Positions 25,210 through 33,307 of a stretch of DNA of 38,324 bases are shown piece by piece. The stretch spans positions 1-38,324 of the forward strand of contig SXTU01000210.1 of the NCBI GenBank assembly GCA_005791875.1, written 5' to 3'. Below the pieces are notes generated by a model, which ran no database searches, had not been told where the DNA came from, and saw only the letters and a list, made by a program, of their open reading frames with translations. A program made the translations under genes and the position numbers. Source of the stretch: Verrucomicrobiales bacterium. GTDB lineage: Bacteria > Verrucomicrobiota > Verrucomicrobiia > Limisphaerales > SXTU01. Position 1 is the stretch's first letter, and each line of letters begins with the position of its first letter.

Positions 25210-28020
25210 ATGGAAAACCCGTCTTCCGCACCGCGCAACTTCACCCGGTCCGTCCTCCCGTGGATCGTGGCGGCGGGCGCGCTCGTGCTCTACCTCGCCA
25301 CGCTCGCATCGTGGGTCACGCTCCCGGCGCTCGGCCTGACCGCGCAAGTCGTCGGCTGGGACTGGTGGAATCCTAAGATCGGCCGTCCGCTCTACCACTT
25401 GCTCACGCTGCCGGTGAAGGCGCTGCCCGCCGGCACGCAGCTCTTCGCACTCAACGCCTTCGCCGCCCTCTGCTCCGCGCTCACGCTCGCGCTCCTCGCC
25501 CGCAGCGTCGCGCTCCTTCCGCAGGACCGCACCCGTGACCAGCGCGCGCGCCAGCGTGACGAAACCGGCCTGCTCAATATCTTCGCGAGCTGGCTGCCGC
25601 CGCTCCTCGCCGTGCTCGCTGGCGGCCTGCAACTCAGCTTCTGGGAGCACGCCACCGCCGCGACCGGCGAGGCGCTCGACCTCCTGCTCTTCGCTGTCGC
25701 GATTTGGTGCCTGTTGGAGTTCCGCCTCGCGCAGGATGACAAGTGGCTCGCCCGCTTCGCCTTCGCGTGCGCCCTCGGCTTCGCGAACAACTGGGCGATG
25801 GTCGGCTTCGCGCCATTCCTGCTCGGCGCACTCGTGTGGGTGAAGGGCCGCGAGTTCTTCAACCTCCGCTTCCTCGGACGCCTCGCCGCGTGGGGCGGCG
25901 CGGGCCTGCTGCTGTTTCTCTACAATCCGCTCACCGCCTCGCCGGAACTGGGCTTCGGTTTCGGCGACTGGCTCAACGCCGAGCTGGGCGCGCAGAAGAA
26001 CAACCTGCTGTTCAACCCCAAGGGCCGAGTGCTCCTGCTCTCCTTCGCCACGTTGCTGCCGCTCGCGCTCATCGGCATCCGGTGGTCCTCCGGCTTCGGC
26101 GACGTGAGCGCCGCCGGCAGCTTCCTGTCGAACCTCCTCTTCCGCCTCATTCACGCGCTCTTCCTGGCCGGGTGCGTGTTCATGACACTCGACCAGGCGT
26201 TCAGCCCGCGCGCGCTCGGCGAAGGTCGGGCGATGCTGCTGTTCTACTACCTCGGCGCTCTGGTCATCGGCTACTGCGCGGGCTACTTCCTGCTCCTCTG
26301 CGGCACGCAGGAGGAGAAGGAGTGGCAAAAGCCCGGCCCGCTGGGCAAGACGCTCAACTTCGCGTGCGTCGGCATCCTCTGGCTCGGCGTCATCGCGCTG
26401 CCCGGTTGGCTGGTGATGAAGAATCTCCCTTCGATGCGCGCGCAGAATGGTTCCGCCGTGCGCGAGTTCGCGGCGCAACTCGCGAAGGGCCTGCCCGGCC
26501 AAGGCGCGCTCGCCCTGAGCGAACAGCCCACGCATCTGCTCCTCGTCGCCGCGCACCTCCACGGCCAGTCCTCACCTCACCTTCTGCTCGACGCGCGGAT
26601 GCTCCAGCTCACCCGCTACCACCGCCAACTCGCCCGCCGTCACGCTGGCCGCTGGCCTGACCCCGGCGCGACGCCCGACACGCAAGTCATCCCGCCCATT
26701 GCCATCGCCAGCTTCCTCGGCACGCAGACGCGCTCGAATCACGTCTTCCTGCTCCACCCGCCCGTCCCGGCGATGTATTTGGAGAATCTCTGGCCGGAGT
26801 CGAGTGGTTGGACCAGCGAACTGCGGCTCTACAACACAAACCAGATTGTTCCACCCCACGCGATGGCCAAACCTGGCTTCAATGCCCTCTTTATCGCCAT
26901 CTGTGACCCAATGCTCTGGCCCAGCACCTTGGCATTCTTGGATTCCGCGCCCGACATTCAGACATTGCGCACGTTGCATTCGGCGACCGTGAACTCGCTT
27001 GGCGCAGGTTTACAACGAGCCGGTTCCATGACCAACGCCAATGCCACTTACTCGCACGCCATCCGCTCAAATCCCTCCAACCTCGTCGCCGTCCTCAACC
27101 GCGACTTCAACGAATCCCTCCGCACCGGCAAGCCCTCCGCCAGCGACCCCGCCAAAATCGCCCAGGAACTTCTCGGCCCCGGCCAGAGCTGGGCCACCGT
27201 GCTCGCCAAGCACGGACCGCCCGATGAGCCGAACTTCTGCTTCGCCCTCGGCCAGCTGTTCCGGCAGTCCGGCTTGCCGCGTCAGGCCATCATCCAGTTC
27301 ACCCGCGTCACCGAACTCGCGCCCACGAATCACATCGCGCACCTCGCGCTGGCCGACACCTTCATCGCCCTCGGCGCTCCCGACCGCGCCAAGGCCGCGC
27401 TCGACGCCGCGCGCGCCAAGCCCGAGTTGCGCGCCGGTCTCGCGACGAGCGAGTCCGCCATCCTCCGCCTCGATGCGCTCTACCTCTCGCAGAAGGGAAG
27501 AACCAACGAAGCCGAGCAGGCATTCGTGGCTGCGCTCAAGAAATTCCCCGCCGACCTTCCGCTGCTTGACTCGCTCACCGAGACTTATCTCCTGTCCGGC
27601 CGCTTCACCAACGCGCTCACCGTGACCGAGTCGCAACTGAAGGTCGCGCCGACCAGCCCGCGCGCGCTCGTGAACCAGGGCGGCATTCTCATCCAGATAA
27701 AACAGTTCGAGGCCGCGCTCGTGCCCCTGAACAAGCTCATCGAGCTTCAGCCCAACCATCCCGGCGCACACCTGAATCGCGCGATGGCTTTGATGAGCCT
27801 GAACCGCTTCGACGACGCGGCGAAGGATTACAAAAAGCTCATCGAGCTCGCTCCTGCCACGCACAACGGCCATTTCGGCCTCGGCGAAATCGCGTGGCAG
27901 CGCAAGCAGACCGGCGATGCCAAGAAGCATTACGAAGCCGGCCTCACGCTCTCCCCCGCCAACGCGCCGGAAACCAAGATCGCCCAGCAGCGGCTGAAGG
28001 AACTCGGCGGCAACAAATGA
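25210..28020 (+). CDS. DUF2723 membrane protein with C-terminal TPR repeats
   Basis: A 936-residue membrane protein. The N-terminal 500 residues have about ten or more hydrophobic segments and the DUF2723 pattern (LASWVTLPALGLT, GWDWWNPKIGRPLYHLL, LSFWEHATAATGEALDL, FANNWAMVGFAPF), which is related to dolichyl-phosphate-mannose protein mannosyltransferases of the GT-C type. The C-terminal 260 residues hold TPR repeats (NHIAHLALADTFIALG, FPADLPLLDSLTETYLLSG, NHPGAHLNRAMALMSLNRF). It probably transfers sugars from a lipid carrier in the periplasm. Its stop overlaps the next glycosyltransferase start by the ATGA pattern, so the two are translated together. The substrate is not known. Confidence 0.88.
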   Translation: MENPSSAPRNFTRSVLPWIVAAGALVLYLATLASWVTLPALGLTAQVVGWDWWNPKIGRPLYHLLTLPVKALPAGTQLFALNAFAALCSALTLALLARSVALLPQDRTRDQRARQRDETGLLNIFASWLPPLLAVLAGGLQLSFWEHATAATGEALDLLLFAVAIWCLLEFRLAQDDKWLARFAFACALGFANNWAMVGFAPFLLGALVWVKGREFFNLRFLGRLAAWGGAGLLLFLYNPLTASPELGFGFGDWLNAELGAQKNNLLFNPKGRVLLLSFATLLPLALIGIRWSSGFGDVSAAGSFLSNLLFRLIHALFLAGCVFMTLDQAFSPRALGEGRAMLLFYYLGALVIGYCAGYFLLLCGTQEEKEWQKPGPLGKTLNFACVGILWLGVIALPGWLVMKNLPSMRAQNGSAVREFAAQLAKGLPGQGALALSEQPTHLLLVAAHLHGQSSPHLLLDARMLQLTRYHRQLARRHAGRWPDPGATPDTQVIPPIAIASFLGTQTRSNHVFLLHPPVPAMYLENLWPESSGWTSELRLYNTNQIVPPHAMAKPGFNALFIAICDPMLWPSTLAFLDSAPDIQTLRTLHSATVNSLGAGLQRAGSMTNANATYSHAIRSNPSNLVAVLNRDFNESLRTGKPSASDPAKIAQELLGPGQSWATVLAKHGPPDEPNFCFALGQLFRQSGLPRQAIIQFTRVTELAPTNHIAHLALADTFIALGAPDRAKAALDAARAKPELRAGLATSESAILRLDALYLSQKGRTNEAEQAFVAALKKFPADLPLLDSLTETYLLSGRFTNALTVTESQLKVAPTSPRALVNQGGILIQIKQFEAALVPLNKLIELQPNHPGAHLNRAMALMSLNRFDDAAKDYKKLIELAPATHNGHFGLGEIAWQRKQTGDAKKHYEAGLTLSPANAPETKIAQQRLKELGGNK

Positions 28021-29204
28021 CGCGGATCATGCGCGTTGCCCACGTCATCACGCGGTTGATTGTCGGCGGGGCGCAGGAGAACACAATCGCCAGCGTGCTC
28101 GGCCTGCGCGAGAAGCCTGGCGTGGAAGTTAGCCTCATCTCCGGCCCGACCACCGGACCGGAGGGCAGTCTCATACCGCGCGTAACGCAAATCCCCGGCC
28201 TGCTCACCATCGTCCCCGAACTCGTCCGCCCCGTCTCCCCGTGGCACGACTGGCTCGCCCTGCGCAAACTCACGCGCCTCTGCCGCGAGCAACGACCCGA
28301 CATCGTCCACACCCACAGCGGCAAGGCGGGCGTGCTCGGCCGTCTCGCTGCGCACGCGGCGGGCGTTCCCATCGTCGTCCACACCATCCACGGCCCGAGC
28401 TTCGGCCCGTTCCAAGGCCCGCTGGCGAACTTCGCCTTCCGCGCTGCTGAGCGCCGCGCCGGGCGCGTGACCACGCACTTTGTCTCCGTCGCTACCGCGA
28501 TGACCGAGCAATACCTCGCCGCCGGAATCGGCCGGCCGGAGCAATACACCCGCATCTTCAGCGGGTTCGACTTGGAGCCGTTCCTGAACACGAAGAATGA
28601 CTTGGCCCTGCGTGCGAAGTTCGGCATCGGCCCGGACGACTTCGTCATCGGGAAGGTGGCGCGGCTGTTTGAGCACAAGGGGCAGGACGACTTGCTCATG
28701 GCCGCGATGAGTCTGGCCGGTCCATTTCCGCAGATGAAGGTCCTACTGGTAGGCGATGGCAGTCTCCGGCCAGCCTTGGAGAAATTTGTTCGCGAAGGTC
28801 AGGTGGCCAAGCATCTGCGGGATCGAGTCATTTTCGCGGGGTTGGTCCGTCCGGACGAAGTAGCCAGCCACATCGGCATCATGGACGCCGTGGCTCACCT
28901 GTCTCGCCGCGAAGGGTTGGCCCGAGTGCTGCCGCAAGCGCTCGCAGCGGGCAAGCCCATCGTCGCCTACGACTGCGACGGCGCGCGGGAAGTGTGTCTG
29001 GACAACGAAACCGGTTTCCTCGTGAAACCGGGGGACCTCGGAACGGTCGCGCAGCAACTGCTCAAACTCATCACCAAACCCGACCTCAGAGAGCGGATGG
29101 GAAACAATGGCCGCGAGTTGGTGAAGGAACGGTTCCCCACCCATCGCATGGTGGATGAACTGCACGCGCTGTATCTGCGGCTGCACGCGGAGGTGAAACG
29201 ATGA
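28017..29204 (+). CDS. Glycosyltransferase family 4 protein
   Basis: A 395-residue GT-B glycosyltransferase. The N-terminal acceptor domain begins RVAHVITRLIVGGAQENT and has IVHTHSGKAGVLGRLAA; the C-terminal donor domain has IGKVARLFEHKGQDDLL, VLLVGDGSLRP and SRREGLARVLPQALAAGKPIV, the EX7E region of GT4 enzymes. The start overlaps the DUF2723 stop by 4 nt (ATGA), showing translational coupling. It most likely adds a sugar to a lipid-linked oligosaccharide on the cytoplasmic face, ahead of polymerisation or transfer by the membrane proteins encoded nearby. Donor and linkage are unknown. Confidence 0.93.
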   Translation: MTRIMRVAHVITRLIVGGAQENTIASVLGLREKPGVEVSLISGPTTGPEGSLIPRVTQIPGLLTIVPELVRPVSPWHDWLALRKLTRLCREQRPDIVHTHSGKAGVLGRLAAHAAGVPIVVHTIHGPSFGPFQGPLANFAFRAAERRAGRVTTHFVSVATAMTEQYLAAGIGRPEQYTRIFSGFDLEPFLNTKNDLALRAKFGIGPDDFVIGKVARLFEHKGQDDLLMAAMSLAGPFPQMKVLLVGDGSLRPALEKFVREGQVAKHLRDRVIFAGLVRPDEVASHIGIMDAVAHLSRREGLARVLPQALAAGKPIVAYDCDGAREVCLDNETGFLVKPGDLGTVAQQLLKLITKPDLRERMGNNGRELVKERFPTHRMVDELHALYLRLHAEVKR

Positions 29205-29235
29205 ACCCGTCGCGTCCCCGCGCCCATTGCCACTT

Positions 29236-29407
29236 CTCCCTCTCCCCCATCGGTGGAGAGGGCTGGGGTGAGGGGGTAAAGCGCAAAGCAGGCCGAAGCG
29301 CGTTTGAACCCAGTCCCAACTGGCCAGACCGCCGTGAATTCGCGCCATCGTCTCCCGCCTCCGCCCGCCCCCTCACCCTAACCCTCTCCCCCATCGGGGG
29401 AGAGGGG
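29236..29407. repeat. Two inverted copies of the CCCTCACCC/GGGGAGAGGG repeat
   Basis: 29255-29275 and 29369-29389 are inverted copies matching at 19 of 21 positions; each is joined to a CCCCATCGG hairpin. The gap of 324 nt between the GT4 and WecA-like genes (29205-29528) holds these and nothing else recognised. The same class is at 575-607 and 16594-16721. Confidence 0.7.
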
Positions 29408-29528
29408 ATTCATCAACGGACTCCGCTTCGCTTTGGTGTTTCCATAGTCGCTCGTGATTTAGGCTTGCTAGGGCGCGTCTGTCCTCAGCGCGCCCTGCCA
29501 CACGTGCCCCCATCCATTCCGCATTCGC

Positions 29529-30521
29529 ATGACTTTCCCCACTAGCGCTTACCTGCTCGCCTTCCTCGGCGGCGCGCTCGCGACGTTCGCGTCGCTGCCG
29601 CTCTGGAGAGCATGGTGCGTGCGCACTGGGTTGGTGGACGATCCCGGCCACCGCAAGATCCACGAGACGCCCATCCCGCTCGCGGGCGGGCTGGCAGTGC
29701 TGACGGGCTTGATCGTGCCCCTGGTAGCCGGGGCAGTGGCGCTGCAACTCGGTCTGCTCCCGGGGGGCGCGGTGGAGAAAATCAGCTATGGCTTCGAGAA
29801 GCGCGCGCTCCAACTCGCCGCCATCCTCGTGGGCGCGCTGGGCATGGTCCTGCTCGGCTGGCTGGATGACAAACACGAGCTGCGAGCCGGACCGAAGTTC
29901 GCCGGGCAACTCGGCATTGCGCTGCTCGTCGCACTGGCAGGCGTGCGCATCAAGTTGTTTCCCGAAAGCCCGCTGTCACCCGTGTTGAGCTGCGGCGTGA
30001 CCGTGCTGTGGATTCTCACCGTCGTCAGCGCGGTCAACATCATGGACAACATGAACGGTCTCTGCGCCGGTCTTGGAGCCATCGGCGCGGCGGCGTTCGG
30101 AACGATGGCGGCGTTGCAGGGGCAATACCTCGTCGCCTCTCTCGCGCTGCTGGCGGCGGGCGCGCTGGCAGGCTTCCTTCCGTTCAACTACCCGAAAGCC
30201 AGCGCGTTCCTCGGTGACTCCGGCAGCCATCTGAGCGGCTTCCTGCTAGCGGTGCTGGCCATCCTTCCGCACTTCTACACGGCGCAAAACCCGCGCTCAC
30301 TCGCGGTGCTCGCACCGCTGCTTGTGCTGGCCGTGCCACTGGGCGACATGGTGTGCGTGATGTGGATCCGCTGGCGCGCGGGGAAGCCAGTGTGGGTGGG
30401 CGACACGAACCATCTCTCGCACCGGTTCGTGCGACAGGGTTTGGGGAAGGCGCAGGCCGTGGCAGTGATTTGGGCGATGCACGCGGCAGCGTGCGCGGCG
30501 GCGGTATGGCTCGGGAGCTGA
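29529..30521 (+). CDS. WecA/MraY-family polyprenyl-phosphate sugar-1-phosphate transferase
   Basis: A 330-residue inner-membrane enzyme with about ten transmembrane helices. It moves a sugar-1-phosphate (GlcNAc-1-P in WecA/TagO) from UDP-sugar to undecaprenyl phosphate, the first step of O-antigen, teichoic-acid-like or similar glycans. Family motifs are GHRKIHETPIPLAGG (40-54), the catalytic DD in GWLDDKHEL (113-114), NIMDNMNGL (170-178), FLGDSGSHLSGF with its catalytic Asp, and a final cytoplasmic His motif as DTNHLSHRF. It fits at the start of the pathway served by the GT4, DUF2723 and O-antigen-ligase genes upstream. MraY is less likely because the PVC MraY has a different context, but it is not excluded. 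Confidence 0.92.
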   Translation: MTFPTSAYLLAFLGGALATFASLPLWRAWCVRTGLVDDPGHRKIHETPIPLAGGLAVLTGLIVPLVAGAVALQLGLLPGGAVEKISYGFEKRALQLAAILVGALGMVLLGWLDDKHELRAGPKFAGQLGIALLVALAGVRIKLFPESPLSPVLSCGVTVLWILTVVSAVNIMDNMNGLCAGLGAIGAAAFGTMAALQGQYLVASLALLAAGALAGFLPFNYPKASAFLGDSGSHLSGFLLAVLAILPHFYTAQNPRSLAVLAPLLVLAVPLGDMVCVMWIRWRAGKPVWVGDTNHLSHRFVRQGLGKAQAVAVIWAMHAAACAAAVWLGS

Positions 30522-30548
30522 CTACTGATTGCTGAAAGCTCCTTCCTC

Positions 30549-31643
30549 TCACTTCACCCAGCCCGCCGTCTGGCACAGCCGCATGAGGAGGTAAGCCACT
30601 CCCGCCGTGGCGGGCAGCGTGAGCACCCAGGCCCAGAGGATGCGTTCGACCACGCTCCACTTGATCGCGTTGAGGCGCTTGGCCGCTCCGACTCCCATGA
30701 TGCTCGTCGTGATGGCGTGGGTGGTGGAGACGGGCATTCCGAGAGTGCCAGCAACAGTGAGCACCGTGGCCGCAGTGGTCTCGGCGGCGAACCCGTGGAT
30801 GGTCTGCAACCTCACCATCTTATGGCCGAGCGTCTTGATGATGCGCCAACCGCCTGCTGCCGTGCCGGCCGCCATCGTCAGCGCGCACGTGACTTTGATC
30901 CACAAGGGGATTTGGTCCTTGTTCGGTCCGAGCGTTTCGATCCTGAGAAACTCCAGCCAAGCCGGTGCCGTCGCCAGATCGCCCGCCTGCGTGGCCGCGA
31001 GCAAGGCCAGCGCGATGATGCCCATGGTCTTTTGCGCGTCGTTCTGACCATGGCTCCAGCCCATGTAGGCTGCGCTGAAAATCTGCACCTTGCCGAAAAG
31101 CCGGTTCACCGTGCGTGGGCGCCAACTGAAGACCACCAAGTAGAGCAGGCTCATCATGAGGAAGCCGACCAGCAGGCCGATGACGGGCGATGTCACCATC
31201 GGCAGGATCACCTTGGGCAGCAATCCGTCCGCGCGCCACGCCGGCATGCCTGCCTTCTCCTTAAACCAGATGATGGCGGTCATGCTGCCGTGCGCCGATG
31301 CAACGGCTGCGCCCACGAGGCCGCCCACCATCGCGTGGGTGGAACTTGAGGGCAGCCCGAACCACCACGTCAGCAGGTTCCAGACGATTCCGCCCAGTAG
31401 AGCGCAGATGATCGTGTGCGTGCTCACCACGTTGGCATCCACCAGTCCGCTCGTGATCGTCTTCGCCACCGCCACGCCCATCATCGCGCCGATGAGGTTC
31501 GTGAATGTCGCCAGCGCGATGGCTTGCCGGGGCGAGAGCACCTTGGTGGACACCACGGTGGCGATGGAGTTGGCCGTGTCGTGAAAGCCGTTGATGTATT
31601 CGAAGATCAACGCCACCAGCACGACGGTCAGGACGAGGGTCAT
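30549..31643 (-). CDS. Inorganic phosphate transporter, Pit family
   Basis: A 364-residue inner-membrane low-affinity phosphate carrier of the PiT/PHO4 family, usually coupled to H+ or Na+ and moving metal phosphate. Two halves carry the inverted signature: GFHDTANSIAT at the N-terminus and WSHGQNDAQKTMG in the middle. GLPSSSTHAMVGGL and GMPVSTTHAITTSIMG form the second pair. About ten hydrophobic helices are present. It begins 9 nt after the DUF47 stop, the common Pit/DUF47 operon arrangement. Length is within the normal range for bacterial Pit. Confidence 0.95.
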   Translation of the reverse strand: MTLVLTVVLVALIFEYINGFHDTANSIATVVSTKVLSPRQAIALATFTNLIGAMMGVAVAKTITSGLVDANVVSTHTIICALLGGIVWNLLTWWFGLPSSSTHAMVGGLVGAAVASAHGSMTAIIWFKEKAGMPAWRADGLLPKVILPMVTSPVIGLLVGFLMMSLLYLVVFSWRPRTVNRLFGKVQIFSAAYMGWSHGQNDAQKTMGIIALALLAATQAGDLATAPAWLEFLRIETLGPNKDQIPLWIKVTCALTMAAGTAAGGWRIIKTLGHKMVRLQTIHGFAAETTAATVLTVAGTLGMPVSTTHAITTSIMGVGAAKRLNAIKWSVVERILWAWVLTLPATAGVAYLLMRLCQTAGWVK

Positions 31644-31652
31644 GCGCGTGCG

Positions 31653-32279
31653 TCAGGAATTTTTGAGGACGATGTGGGTCACGACATTGCCGGCGTCGCG
31701 GCACCGATCAATGACCTTCTCGAGCAGCTCGAACAGGTCCTTGAGCAGAAGCGCGCGCTGTAGCGGATGCTTGCCACAATACACGTCGCGCATCAGTTCG
31801 AGCACGGCCTTGTCGGCATCGCCCTCGAGTTGTTGCAGTCGAGAGTTGAGGGACTTTACCTGCTCCAAGTCCGGCCGCCGCAGCCCGCGCACCATCGTCA
31901 CCAGCGTCTCGACGGCTAACTCGATCAGCGCCGTCTGCCGGGAGAAATCCACGCCCTGCACCTGCTCGGGGGCGATGTTGAGGCGCTCGCCGAACTTCTC
32001 GACCGTCTTGGGAATCTTGTAGAGCGCGTTGGAGAGCGCCTCGATGTCCTCGCGCTCGATCGAGGTGACGAAGGTGGTGGTGAGTGCCTCGCTGATTTCC
32101 TGGGTGATCTTCTTGTCCGCGCGGCGGGATTCCGCGAACTCCTCTAGGCTGCCCGGCTCGCCGGCGGCCTTGCTGAGCTTGACCATCGCTTGGACGCTGT
32201 GCCGCGCCTCCTCGGCGCTGGCTTCGAGCAGGGCGAAAAAACGATCTTCCTTACCAAAGAGTCGAGCGAGAGAGAACAT
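31653..32279 (-). CDS. DUF47 (PhoU-like) protein, Pit partner
   Basis: A 208-residue, largely helical cytoplasmic protein of the DUF47/TIGR00153 family, distantly related to PhoU. MFSLARLFGKEDRFFALLEASAEE at the N-terminus and VTHIVLKNS at the end are typical, with long heptad-like helices between. Such proteins are nearly always encoded beside Pit transporters and are thought to modulate them. Here it is 9 nt upstream of pit in the same operon. Its start lies 80 nt after the prcB stop, so the proteasome genes could read through into it. Confidence 0.92.
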   Translation of the reverse strand: MFSLARLFGKEDRFFALLEASAEEARHSVQAMVKLSKAAGEPGSLEEFAESRRADKKITQEISEALTTTFVTSIEREDIEALSNALYKIPKTVEKFGERLNIAPEQVQGVDFSRQTALIELAVETLVTMVRGLRRPDLEQVKSLNSRLQQLEGDADKAVLELMRDVYCGKHPLQRALLLKDLFELLEKVIDRCRDAGNVVTHIVLKNS

Positions 32280-32359
32280 GCGCGGCAGTTGTCACAAAAC
32301 GGACACAGTTCCGCACGCATTTTTTTCGGAACCAGGGAATGCCGATGAACGATTTGAAG

Positions 32360-33133
32360 CTATCCCTTGAGCCACTCCGCCTGCTGGGAATCGGAGATCG
32401 TCTCGACGCCAGACGTGCGCAACACCTTGAGCGTCGCGAACGCCAGCGTGTCCGGCCGCACGCCACCGGTGGCGGAGTCGAACTCAGACGCCGTCATCAG
32501 CAGGCGCAGCGCGAACTGCACGGCTTGGGGCAAGGTCATCTCCGACGGGCGCGGCCGGCCGTAGCGCTCCTGATAACTCAGCACGCTGCGAATGGTCTGC
32601 GAGCCGGAGCCACTCGTGGCGTAGCCGACTGCTTGGAACTGAGCGCCGAGCGGGTCGTAGAAGTAAATCTGCGGCTTGGGCGGCTGCGTCGCGGTGTCCA
32701 CGCCCGCGAAGAGCGGCACCACCACGCCGACGCCTTGCATGGTCATCGGGAGATTCTCGCGGAGCAGGCGGGCGAGCGCGCGGACCTTCGCCGGAAGGCT
32801 CAACGACTGGAGCTGGCTGCGGCGGTAATACTCGAAGGAAGTTTGCAGCACCCGCGCCATCTCGAATGCCGTTGCCGGAACGCCCGCGATGGCCAGCAGC
32901 GAGTGCGCGTCCAGTTCGATGACCTTGTCCACGCGGTCGGTGACGATGACGTTGCCCGCCGTCGCGCGCCGGTCGCCTGCCATCAGCACGCCGTCCGCGA
33001 AGTGGAAGGCGAAGACGGTGGTGGCTTGTGTCTCGACCGGTGCAGCGTGCGTGGCGTCCACCCGCAACGGCGCAAGGTTGTGCGACGCGAGCAGAGAGAC
33101 AAAGTCGCCGGAGATTTGCGGTGATGAACTCAT
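32360..33133 (-). CDS. prcB: 20S proteasome beta subunit
   Basis: A 257-residue Ntn hydrolase, the proteolytic ring of a bacterial 20S proteasome. A propeptide of about 37 residues precedes the catalytic Thr (Thr38-Thr39 in QATTVFAF). Counting from Thr38 as residue 1, Asp17 is in AGDRR (Asp54) and Lys33 in VDKVIE (Lys70), so the whole catalytic triad is present and the enzyme should be active after self-processing. SGSGSQ and the ASEFDSATGG stretch match the actinobacterial beta subunit. Its ATG overlaps the UBact stop (ATGA), so it is coupled. No alpha-subunit gene follows; the next gene is DUF47. The partner alpha subunit must be elsewhere. Confidence 0.93.
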   Translation of the reverse strand: MSSSPQISGDFVSLLASHNLAPLRVDATHAAPVETQATTVFAFHFADGVLMAGDRRATAGNVIVTDRVDKVIELDAHSLLAIAGVPATAFEMARVLQTSFEYYRRSQLQSLSLPAKVRALARLLRENLPMTMQGVGVVVPLFAGVDTATQPPKPQIYFYDPLGAQFQAVGYATSGSGSQTIRSVLSYQERYGRPRPSEMTLPQAVQFALRLLMTASEFDSATGGVRPDTLAFATLKVLRTSGVETISDSQQAEWLKG

Positions 33134-33303
33134 TGCCCGGTGCGCTGGCGATATCGCTTGGCCTGGTCAGGATCCACCTTCTTCATGCGCTTGAGGAGCT
33201 CCTCGACGTTGGGCTTGTCCACCTTGGGCGCGCTGGGGCCGTCGTCTCCGCCGCCGCTGGGGCTGGGTGTCACCGGGCGGGTTTTCTGAGCTTGGTCGGG
33301 CAT
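33130..33303 (-). CDS. ubact: Ubiquitin-like protein UBact (Pup-like modifier)
   Basis: A 57-residue, disordered, charged modifier related to actinobacterial Pup and to the UBact family of Gram-negative bacteria. It reads PSPSGGGDDGPSAPKVDKPN, a short helix (VEELLKRMKKVDPDQAKRY) and the terminus RQRTGQ. The final Gln must be deamidated to Glu by Dop before it can be joined to target lysines, whereas family members ending in Glu skip this step. The start at 33303 is chosen because it gives a family-size protein 4 nt after the dop stop; the frame stays open further upstream inside dop. Its stop overlaps prcB by ATGA. The call rests on motif, size and neighbours. Confidence 0.9.
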   Translation of the reverse strand: MPDQAQKTRPVTPSPSGGGDDGPSAPKVDKPNVEELLKRMKKVDPDQAKRYRQRTGQ

Positions 33304-33307
33304 AGTG

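Noticed and set aside
24655-26562. 635-codon minus-strand frame opposite the DUF2723 gene
   Set aside because: Charged, low-complexity shadow of two real genes on either strand; no motif.
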